From contig NC_087082.1 in assembly GCF_026151205.1 (NCBI RefSeq), forward strand, positions 3,500,001-3,564,000: 64,000 nucleotides of DNA. The letters run 5' to 3'. Source of the DNA: Bolinopsis microptera. Lineage: Eukaryota > Ctenophora > Tentaculata > Lobata > Bolinopsidae. A program made the translations under genes and the position numbers. Below, piece by piece: positions 26,625 to 38,600 of this stretch (position 1 is its first letter; the number at the start of each line of letters is the position of its first letter). The notes beneath the pieces are model-generated. The model ran no database searches. It had not been told where the DNA came from and saw only the letters and a program-made list of their open reading frames with translations.

Positions 26625-29600
26625 TCAAGTTTTTGATCGCTTCGAAGGAGTTCCCGTCAAAGACGTATCGATTGACCTTTTGTTTGAAGTCGTTCCATTC
26701 CAATTCGATGACCTTATGTTTTTAAAGGACTTTTTGGCAGGTTCTATCAGAAAGTTTTCCAACTTTGACTGGTTGTCTCCGTGTATGAGGTATTCAGGAA
26801 TGTACTCCAACTTCAGACAATAAACTCCCGCCTCAATTAACGCTCCCACTGGAATGTCTGCGGAGTGCGGTTATAGTGTGCTGCTTAAGGGAAAATTAAT
26901 CAATTTTAAATCTAATTTCCCAGTGATCTTTGAAATTTTGTCCAAACCGACAAAACAGTGCATGTTACCCTACTCTGGAATTGTAAAACCCTGAAAGACA
27001 GCACATCTAACTAAAATATTCACATACCTGATAATGATTGATTGGACTCGAAGAAAGCGTGTGTAGTCCCGCTTTGTACAGAATACGGAGGTTTATCTTG
27101 AATAACACATCCACCTCCAACTTCTATTATACCTTGACAGAGGGAAATTGTATATAATAGCAGATCTTAGAAAAAATCAGTCGTATATTCTTAACAAATG
27201 TTAACAAGCTGCTAACTGAAGTCTGAACATAAGAAACGAGTCAGCAGACAAACCTTTGAAGCTGCGTATCTTGGAGGAAGAGATGCAGAGAACCACCCTC
27301 CAAGTGCTGAAGGCTTTCTTCTTGATCCATCTACAAGAGGCTTCTCCAAGACTCTTGTTTATACCTGAGCAGGAAACAGCTGAGTATGAAGAAAACTCGC
27401 TTTTCAGAGCACAAAGTAATTACAGGTGGATTTACATACTTAATCGTGAGGTTCCTAATACTACTTAAGTTAAAATATTAATTTAAAAAAAGTAATAATA
27501 ATAAAAGATTTTAAAATATACATATAACCACACGAAGCTTGCTTGTGAAAAGATAAGAATTTGAAGTATGAAGATGGTGTACCCATAAGGTCAGAAGAGA
27601 AGTTGTCCCACGTGTAGCTGGTCTCATCGACCCAGGAACCCTGTTCCTTGGACACTGTAACATAGCTGGGATGCAGTGTCCAGATACCTGAACCCAGACT
27701 TGAGATGAACTTTTCGTTTCTGTTCGGTTTACTTGCCTGAGAGACGGTTATTTAGCTTAATAAATGGTACACTGCTTTTAGACCCGCTGCGCGCTTTTGC
27801 TGTTAATCTCATTAGTATAGAATCAAATTAACATTCAATCTTTTCCACATTTTGACAGTCGTACTCATCAAGTAAAAAAGTTTTAAAACAGCTAGCCGAT
27901 ATTTTTAAACAAAATATTTAAAGTACAACTTACGATTAGATGGGTACATCTAGAATCAAAACCCACAGAATTAATCAGTTCACCACCAAGGTTCTCAATC
28001 ACCCCACCGCACATCTTCTTCTCGGCATCGTTCATCCCTGATATGACCGGGTGAACAATGCAATGGTACAATAAGTGCAAATTAATCAGTACCCAAGCTG
28101 ACTGATTACGCACTTTTCTAAACATTGTTGCTGAATGTTGAATGTTGAAATTAGAAACCGCCGTTATTAGGTTGATACGTTGAGGTTGATATGTTGAGAT
28201 CGCAATATAAATCGTAACGGCATCACATCGTCACGATTAGTTCGAGAGCATACCTTCAGTTGTGTTACCAATTACCATTTTAAATGGAGCTGTTACCTGT
28301 AAGCATGAAGACAAACTGCTTTGGTTTCTCCTCTTCCACCTTTGTCTGCTCCATTGATAAGTCAGAGAAGTCAAAGTCATCCGTTAAATCTTTATCTTTA
28401 CAGAGCTCTTTTGCTGAGCTTAGTTTTTGAACTGTTGGTGTCTGGTCCTAAAATAAGTTCAAGGGTATCGATAAAATAATAGCTTAAATGATAACAGTGA
28501 TTACATCTATGAGTTTATGAATCGCAATATAGCTGCTAAAAATGCAGTCATAAGCTTTTAATTTCCACGCCAAGGTCCCAGATCTTATTACCATTTAATA
28601 ATCACTGATTGTCATAAAACTACAGCATCAATAGCGCAGCTTTTAAACAAAAACTGCAATAATACATAGGTATAATGGTTAATGGTAGGTTCTCACGGAT
28701 GATCTGTTAGGAGTAGAACTAGAAGTAGGAGCCAGAGAAATATTAGGCAGATTAGAGTTGTTGAGAGTATCGTCTGATACCGTAGTACCAGTCACGTGAC
28801 ATGAGATGACACTCCTATCAGGGGAGGGGTTCACAGGAGGAGAGTTGCTAGGTCGGGGGATGAGAGTGTGAGAACCTGCAGCAGGGCGCTTAGCTTCATC
28901 TTCTGTTTTAGCAACCAGTGCTTCTCTCCCGGCCTGACCATCCTCGTATGTTACTGTGAAATAATGGTTATTAGAATGCTCTGAATAGAATTAAGATGAT
29001 AAGATGATACGTTTAGATATTTGTGTCGTGTCATTTACTCGCCTTTCTTTAATTTTGTCAGTATTTATGTTTTTGTTTATGATTGGTGTCCCATTACCCT
29101 TGTGTTTTACAATTTTTGCATAATTTCTACAGTCGTACCTTCTCATGAATTTTTCCTTAAATTTGATGACATTTAAAAGATTTCATATTAATTTTCACGT
29201 AAATTTTGGGCAGAGGCACATATTAGGTGCGATGGGTGGCGGGATCGCACAATTTACCGTTTTCCGCACATTTCCGCATAATTTATTGATTTCCGCACAT
29301 TTTGTAATTTTCTGCATATTTCCGCATAATCTAGCATTTTCCGCGTAATTTCGCATAATTTTGAAGTTTTCGCGTTAAGATTTTCGAGTGTAAAAACCAA
29401 AATATGTTAAAAGTCGGGCCCTTATAATAGGACCGTGACTCAGGCCCTTTCGGGACCCTGACTCAGGCCCTTTCGGGACCCTGACCCAGGCCCTTTCGGG
29501 ACTGTGACCCAGGCCCTTTTGGAACTCATACCTAGGCCACGTGACCCAGTTACCACGTGACCCAGGCCCTTTCGGGACCCTGACCCAGGCCTTTTCGGGA

Positions 29601-32600
29601 CCGTGACCCAGGCCCTTTCGGGACCGTTACCCAGGCCCTTTCGGGACTGTGACCCAGGCCCTTTTGGAACTCATACCTAGGCCACGTGACCCAGTTACCA
29701 CGTGACCCAGGCCCTTTCGGGACCCTGACCCAGGCCCTTTCGCGACCGTGACCCAGGCCCTTTCGGGACCGTTACCCAGGCCCTTTCGGGACCGTGACCC
29801 ATGCCCTTTCGGGACCGTGAACCAGGCCGTTATGGAACCCTCGTCGTTACCGTACTTCGATTATAGTGTATCAGTTATCATTCGTACCTTCACCACATCA
29901 TCTGGTTACTCTATATCACATCACAACGTCATGGACCGTTTCCTAAAGAAACGAACAGCTACAGACAGTGACCCATCATCAAGCTCACCACACAAGAAAC
30001 ATATTTGCGATCACGCATGGGATCTGATCGACTCTATCAAGAGGCGTCTTCAAATAACTGTCTCCTGATCTCTACCAGATCAAGTCACTGTTCTCAGATA
30101 ACTGAATCTCAATATAGGTTCAATCATGGTCTTAGTAAAGAACTACACCCTCAGTAACACAATACACATAAACAGACCTATTTTTGATAAGAGCGGCGGT
30201 TATACGTTTAGAATTTCCAAAGTCTTTGAGAAAATGCAAAAGAAAACCGCACAATTCCCGCACAAATTTCGAAAAAATCGCCGCACATTTGCCGCATAAT
30301 TGGTAAAAATTTACCGCACCTTACCGCACATTTTACCTTTATAGTCGGGTGCGGTACCGCATAATTTCGATTTTTTTACCGCACCTAATATGTGCCTCTG
30401 ATTTTGGGATTCTTGTTTTTAAGGCTGTTTTGTTCCACCTAAGTATGAGTCTAACTTAATACTATTCAGGAGGTTCTCTAAAGATGATATTTTATTCGAA
30501 GAATTCAAGAGCCTAGCTTAACTGTGTATGATTCGCCTCTCCAAACAAATCTACAGGAACCTCTAGTGTTACACTTACCAGAGGGGGGAGCTTGTGACAT
30601 GAGGTCCTCTACAGGAACCTCTAGTGTTACACTAACCAGAGGGGGGAGCTTGTGACACGAGGTCCTCTACAGGAACCTCGAGTGTTACACTTACAAGACG
30701 GGGGAGCTTGTGACATGAGGTCCTCTACAGGAACCTCTAGTGTTACACTTACCAGAGGGGGGAGCTTGTGACACGAGGTCCTCTACAGGAACCTCTAGTG
30801 TTACACTTACCAGAGGGGGGAGCTTGTGACACGAGGTCCTCTACAAGAACCTCTAGTGTTACACTTACCAGAGAAGGAGGTTGTGACACGAGGTCCTCTA
30901 CAAGAACCTCTAGTGTTACACTTACCAGAGAAGGAGGTTGTGACACGAGGTCCTCTACAGGAACCTCTAGTGTTACACTTACCAGAGGGGGGAGCTTGTG
31001 ACACGAGGTCCTCTACAGGAACCTCTAGTGTTACACTTACCAGACGGGGGAGCTTGTGAGACGAGGTCCTCTACAGGAACCTCTAGTGTTACACTTACAA
31101 GACGGGGGAGCTTGTGAGACGAGGTCCTCTACAGGAACCTCTAGTGTTACACTAACCAGAGGGGGGAGCTTGTGACACGAGGTCCTCTACAGGAACCTCG
31201 AGTGTTACACTTACAAGACGGGGGAGCTTGTGACATGAGGTCCTCTACAGGAACCTCTAGTATTACACTTACCAGAGGGGGGAGCTTGTGACACGAGGTC
31301 CTCTACAGGAACCTCTAGTGTTACACTTACCAGAGGGGGGAGCTTGTGACACGAGGTCCTCTACAGGAACCTCTAGTGTTACACTTACCAGAGAAGGAGG
31401 TTGTGACACGAGGTCCTCTACAGGAACCTCTAGTGTTACACTTACCAGAGAAGGAGGTTGTGACATGAGGTCCTCTACAGGAACCTCAAGTGTTACACTT
31501 ACCAGAGGGGGGAGCTTGTGACACGAGGTCCTCTACAAGAACCTCTAGTGTTACACTTACCAGAGGGGGGAGGTTGTGACACGAGGTCCTCTACAGGAAC
31601 CTCTAGTGTTACACTTACCAGAGGGGGGAGCTTGTGACATGAGGTCCTCTACAGGAACCTCTAATGTTACACTTACCAGAGAAGGAGGTTGTGACACGAG
31701 GTCCTCTACAGGAACCTCTAGTGTTACACTTACCAGAGGGGGGAGCTTGTGACACGAGGTCCTCTACAAGAACCTCTAGTGTTACACTTACCAGAGGGGG
31801 GAGCTTGTGACACGAGGTCCTCTACAGGAACCTCTAGTGTTACACTTACCAGAGAAGGAGGTTGTGACACGAGGTCCTCTACAGGAACCTCTAGTGTTAC
31901 ACTTACCAGAGGGGGAGCGTGTGACATGAGGTCCTCTACAGGAACCTCTAGTGTTACACTTACCAGAGAAGGAGGTTGTGACACGAGGTCCTCTACAAGA
32001 ACCTCTAGTGTTACACTTACCAGAGAAGGAGGTTGTGACACGAGGTCCTCTACAGGAACCTCTAGTGTTACACTTACCAGAGGGGGAGCGTGTGACATGA
32101 GGTCCTCTACAGGAACCTCTAGTGTTACACTTACCAGAGAAGGAGGTTGTGACACGAGGTCCTCTACAGGAACCTCTAGTGTTACACTTACCAGAGAAGG
32201 AGGTTGTGACACGAGGTCCTCTACAGGAACCTCTAGTGTTACACTTACCAGAGGGGGGAGCTTGTGACATGAGGTCCTCTACAGGAACTTCTAGTGTTAC
32301 ACTTACCAGAGGGGGAGCTTGTGACATGAGGTCCTCTACAGGAACCTCTAGTGTTAGACTTACCAGTTGTGACACGAGGTCCTCTACAGGAACCTCTAGT
32401 GTTAGACTTACCAGTTGTGACACGAGGTCCTCTACAGGAACCTCTAGTGTTACACTTACAAGACGGGGGAGCTTGTGAAATGAGGTCCTCTACAGGAACC
32501 TCTAGTATTACACTTACCAGAGGGGGGAGCTTGTGACACGAGGTCCTCTACAGGAACCTCTAGTGTTACACTTACCAGAGGGGGGAGCTTGTGACACGAG

Positions 32601-35600
32601 GTCCTCTACAAGAACCTCTAGTGTTACACTTACCAGAGGGGGGAGCTTGTGACACGAGGTCCTCTACAAGAACCTCTAGTGTTACACTTACCAGAGGGGG
32701 GAGGTTGTGACACGAGGTCCTCTACAGGAACCTCTAGTGTTACACTTACCAGAGGGGGGAGCTTGTGACATGAGGTCCTCTACAGGAACCTCTAGTGTTA
32801 CACTTACCAGAGAAGGAGGTTGTGACAAGAGGTCCTCTACAGGAACCTCTAGTGTTACACTTACCAGAGGGGGGAGCTTGTGACACGAGGTCCTCTACAA
32901 GAACCTCTAGTGTTACACTTACCAGAGGGGGGAGGTTGTGACAAGAGGTCCTCTACAGGAACCTCTAGTGTTACACTTACCAGAGGGGGGAGCTTGTGAC
33001 ACGAGGTCCTCTACAAGAACCTCTAGTGTTACACTTACCAGAGAAGGAGGTTGTGACACGAGGTCCTCTACAAGAACCTCTAGTGTTACACTTACCAGAG
33101 GGGGGAGGTTGTGACACGAGGTCCTCTACAGGAACCTCTAGTGTTAGACTTACCAGAGAAGGAGGTTGTGACACGAGGTCCTCTACAGGAACCTCTAGTG
33201 TTACACTTACCAGAGGGGGGAGGTTGTGACACGAGGTCCTCTAAAAGAACCTCTAGTGTTACACTTACCAGAGAAGGAGGTTGTGACACGAGGTCCTCTA
33301 CAGGAACCTCTAGTGTTACACTTACCAGAGGGGGAGCTTGTGACACGAGGTCCTCTACAGGAACCTCTAGTGTTACACTTACCAGAGGGGGGAGCTTGTG
33401 ACACGAGGTCCTCTAAAGGAACCTCTAGTGTTACACTTACCAGAGAAGGAGGTTGTGACACGAGGTCCTCTACAGGAACCTCTAGTGTTACACTTACCAG
33501 AGGGGGAGCTTGTGACATGAGGTCCTCTACAGGAACCTCTAGTGTTACACTTACCAGAGGGGGGAGCTTGTGACACGAGGTCCTCTACAGGAACCTCTAG
33601 TGTTACACTTACCAGAGGGGGAGCTTGTGACATGAGGTCCTCTACAGGAACCTCTAGTGTTACACTTACCAGAGGGGGGAGCTTGTGACATGAGGTCCTC
33701 TACAGGAACCTCTAGTGTTACACTTACCAGAGGGGGGAGCTTGTGACATGAGGTCCTCTACAGGAACCTCTAGTGTTACACTTACCAGAGGGGGGAGCTT
33801 GTGACATGAGGTCCTCTACAGGAACCTCTAGTGTTACACTTACCAGAGGGGGGAGCTTGTGACATGAGGTCCTCTACAGGAACCTCTAGTGTTAGACTTA
33901 CCAGAGGGGGGAGCTTGTGACATGAGGTCCTCTACAGGAACCTCTAGTGTTACACTTACCAGAGGGGGGAGCTTGTGACATGAGGTCCTCTACAGGAACC
34001 TCTAGTGTTACACTTACCAGAGGGGGGAGCTTGTGACATGAGGTCCTCTACAGGAACCTCTAGTGTTAGACTTACCAGAGGGGGGAGCTTGTGACATGAG
34101 GTCCTCTACAGGAACCTCTAGTGTTACACTTACCAGAGGGGGGAGCTTGTGACATGAGGTCCTCTACAGGAACCTCTAGTGTTACACTTACCAGAGGGGG
34201 GAGCTTGTGACATGAGGTCCTCTACAAGAACCTCTAGTGTTACACTTACCAGAGAAGGAGGTTGTGACACGAGGTCCTCTACAGGAACCTCTAGAGTTAC
34301 ACTTACCAGAGGGGGGAGCTTGTGACACGAGGTCCTCTACAGGAACCTCTAGTGTTACACTTACCAGAGGGGGGAGCTTGTGACATGAGGTCCTCTACAG
34401 GAACTTCTAGTGGGGTTATTTTGCGGGTAGTGCTCCTCTTTGGTATTTTGTGCCTTGATCGAGGTGTTCCTGAAAATAGAGCCGCTGAAGAGTACTAATA
34501 CTGGGGTGGCAGTAATAACTTCGAGATTAATTTGGATATCGCGACTAAGAACAGTTTGAGTTTAAGAAGGTTATTCGATGGGACTTTTACACTGTAGAAC
34601 TAACGGTCAAAAAATAAATGTGAAGTACCAGGGGCGACAAAAGCTGTGCTTTTTTCTTCTGATGGGGCGATCTTCGTTAGCATGTCGATTTCTTTCGCTA
34701 GATTCTGCAATGAAAATGGTCACCTAAACTCATTAGATTGTGTCATAACAGGTTATGATGTTCACTGTAATAATTTGAACAAAAATGAACATGTTGTTTA
34801 GATCCCCAGAAGCACAAATTTCAGGTTTACAAATTGATGATATGTAAAACTAAAATATAAAGACTCAATACAATGGCAATAATAATAAAATAACCGGGTC
34901 CAAAGAATGTGAGTCCTCCAGTAAGCTTGTATGTTTGTCAGTGACCGTGTTATCAATATCTACAGCAGACACTTGGACATCCTCAGATACTGAAAGGTAT
35001 TAGGTGTTGTATTGCAAACACATAATTTCAGTCGAACACCCCGTTAAATTACATACTTACCGGTTGTCCGTTGTTTGTAATAACCAGAAATCTATTTAAC
35101 TGATACTGAAAGTTGAGGTGCTAGTATTGCAGCCCACAAAACGTGGAATAGTTGGAAATTTCCGTGAATTCCACAATCCCATGGGAGTCAATAATATTTG
35201 TGTACCCGTATCTTATAGCATTCCTAATTGATCTGAGCGGACTAAAGAGGTGTAGGTGTTAATATACTTAATTCAAAGGACTCTGTAATGTGTATGCTTT
35301 ATAAAAGTGCGTAAAGTACTCAAAATATAGGCAGAGTCTTTTTAAATATCCCCAGTACCCGAATAAATCATGGTTTTGCTAATCGTATGCAGAAATTACG
35401 TTTTTTTTGTAAGTCGGAGGATCCTGCCCAAAGTTTCGATGTATGAATTGTGGTTGACAAAGGATTGGCTAAAAGTTGCTTCAGCAAACACGTTTTACTT
35501 ATCAATAAAAAACATTTCGTAAAGTCTATAAAAAAGTTTTATGAAACCCTGAACCCTCTTTATGACACTAAGCTGTATATTAGCAGATAATTTAAAACTG

Positions 35601-38600
35601 CAATTACACTACAAGGTTATCCGCAAGGTTTCAACATGTTGGCATAACGTTAAGTTTTAAAGTGAACCGTGAGAACGAGAACTGCTACAACTGCAATGTA
35701 GTTGAAGGGTTCAATTTCAGGTAGCAGAACTTTTTGAGAATAGCTTAGGGTTAATTAAATAACTGCTTTATTTTTACATGTTTTGTATTCATTTTCAATT
35801 GGTTTCTGCAAACGTTTCATCTTTTCAGTGCTTTAACAACTTTGAATTTTCGTAGTCAATAGTCATTGTAGCCCGCCTGCCCCTCCCACATTTATAGAAT
35901 GTCCCAGAATGCTGGAGACAACAGCAATGATACTGAATTTAGATATTATTAATTAGTTATGATATATTTATAACTAGAAGTTGTAGCAAGTTCAGTGTTT
36001 AACGCAGGAGCATTCTGTTGTAAGAATAAATTCTCAGCAATCTGGTATGAACGCTATTTACGGACAATTACAGTTGTCAAATCGCTAAACTTTTTTAAAT
36101 GTCTCGTTTCATTACTTCGTACTAACGAATTCCGCAGTTTCTGATGTTCAAGTTTTACGTTTTTACGCGCCCGAATTACCCTTTTAAGATTAGGGGAACT
36201 GATTCAAAATTGGATTCCTTATGGGGACAGATCCATCATGTAATTTTTGGTAGCCAATCCATAATATTACACTTTAAAACTGTCTGCATTCCATTCCATT
36301 CCACATAATCATTAACATCGCACTTTCATAATTCATAATTATTATATGGTTTCATTGGTAATTAATTGTGGTGGTAGATTTTAATTTGTACACTGTACAG
36401 GAGTTGCATCTGCACTCGATATCTGTGTTTTCGTGACCCACAGGTCATTTAATTGCATACATTTTGAGTTTTTCGCATATCAAGCTAGTTCGTAAATTTA
36501 TATTTACTTTCGGGATACATTTAAAAAAATACAGTATATAATATTGTATATATTATACTCCAGCAATTCTTATGGTTCTTAATCTCGACGCTTCAACGAT
36601 TCGACGGAATTTAAAAAATGTACTCAAAAGTGGAGGGCGTTTGACGTTTCTGGATGTTTCCTAGTATTTAACGAGCACCACGCTGCTGGTCCGCTGATTC
36701 CATTTAACGGCGCTTCAAGAGAAATTGTTACCCAGGTATGTGTGGTACATCAGTCCTGTTCGAAGATATTTGCTTTGAAAAGTAATCTGATTAATAATGA
36801 GTGGAAATCGGCAAATTGTCACGAATTTAACCATGAAGTTGAGCATAAGTGAGATTATAATAAGTAAAATTTTATCAATGTTATCTTAGAATCACCATTT
36901 TAGAATTCAATGATAGGATTTAGGCGCCAGGATTTTTGTTGGTTAGATACAATATTAGCATCTTATCGATCATGAAAGCACTTGAATTGATTTTTTATTT
37001 TATTATTCACGAAGAGGGACTGTAAATGGAAGGATTGTAAAATGTGTGACACTAGCACTTTAAAATTTGTTATTATTATCAGCATATCCGTTTTTATTTA
37101 TCCGTTTTTATCTATTTACAGTTTTGAATGTTATATAGTTCCATAATATCATCACACTAGTGTAACCCGGCCTTCGGCCGGGATTTCACTGCCGCAGTTA
37201 AAAAGGGTAAGAATAAATACCCGCTGAGTCAAAACCCGCATTAGGTGACCACATAGTATCTTATTCTTAACCAATAATTTTGTAATCAGTTCTTTCTCGT
37301 GGATAATTAAGTAATAATTAGGCCCCACATTCCATGATCATAAGGTCCGAACACCGACTATTACACCTCATTACTCCCGTCTTGAACCGCTTTCCATTTT
37401 TATTTAAATCGTTTTAGAAATTAACCCTTGTTAACTCCGCACCACACCCACCTATTATATTTGAAAACACGCATAGCATTTTCGTATGAAAGTATGAACT
37501 ATCTCTCTCTGCAGTCCAAACAGACCCCAAAAACTAACAGTGCCCCCTCCCTAATAAGCTTATGGTATAATATTACAGCTAATCCTCCCGAGCTAACTTA
37601 ATTATGCAGCTACATATACAGTAATGGGAAAGAGAGCGAGACCCGTAAATCTTACCATTCTGCTCAAGCCATTTTATGTAACATTTGTGGTACAAAACCA
37701 TCAATTAAACCACTTACCACCTACCGATTAAAAAACCCTTTACCATTTGACTTCCTCATAGTTTTGTCGGCACTATACCGAAAAAACCAGCCCCGTAACT
37801 CTTACCGTTTTCTTGATTAAGCCGCTCGGAAATTACACACGCACACACAGACAGAAAACACACATCTTGAAAATATTATTATAGATTCCATGTAATCCAC
37901 TATACTATAACACTGAAGACCATGGCATTGCACACAGAGATACAGGGTGGCCCAGAGATTGTAGTTCATCACACAAACATACCACTAAAAAGTAATTTGA
38001 TCAACAATGAGTAGAAATGGGCAAATTGTCACGAATATAACCATGAAGTTGAGCATAAGTGAGATAATAATAAGTAATATTTTATTAACTTTATACTGTT
38101 ATATATTCCACTATACTACACTGAAGACCATGGCATTGCACATAGTGATAGTTCATCACACAAACATACCACTGATGGGCTATATATACTAGTTCCCGGC
38201 CCCGTGCACAAGTCCTCTTGTTCATTAAGGGGATCCATTTCTTATATATACCCAAAACAAAAACAAAACAATATATAATAATAGTATCATAGATACTGCA
38301 CGGTGAACCGGCAATAATCCCTTGACTGGTAAAGTAATTACTTGGCTTAATGTAGGTTATCTGGACAATTTCACGCCATTTTGTTTTACCAAATATGGCT
38401 TATAGTTATATATTTAATTAGTACTCCCTTTATTTTTGAGGGGCTCAACAGTCCACTACTTGACTGGTAAAGCAATTACTTGGCTTAATTTAGGTTATCT
38501 GGACAAGTTCACGCCATTTTGTTTTATCAAATATGGCTTATAGTTATATATTTAATTAGTACTCCCTTTATTTTTGAGGGGCTCAACAGTCCACTACTTG

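Larger units (their letters stand above)
29211..30400 (+). mobile_element. Internally deleted hAT transposon, 1190 bp, in a TOPBP1 intron
   Basis: Perfect 21-bp TIRs starting CAGAGGCACATATTAGG, with ATTTTGGG directly outside both ends (29203-29210 and 30401-30408), an exact 8-bp target duplication. Both subterminal zones are packed with TTTCCGCA/TGCGGAAA-like words, as expected for transposase binding sites. The middle holds a 23-bp minisatellite and a short remnant resembling a hAT transposase N-terminus. No catalytic region remains, so it would depend on another source of transposase. Confidence 0.92.

Noticed and set aside
30551-34411. Possible CRISPR array or a family of repeat proteins
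   Set aside because: There are no unique spacers between repeats, the host is an animal, and the unit lengths of 57/58 bp are not multiples of three; all frames are artefacts.
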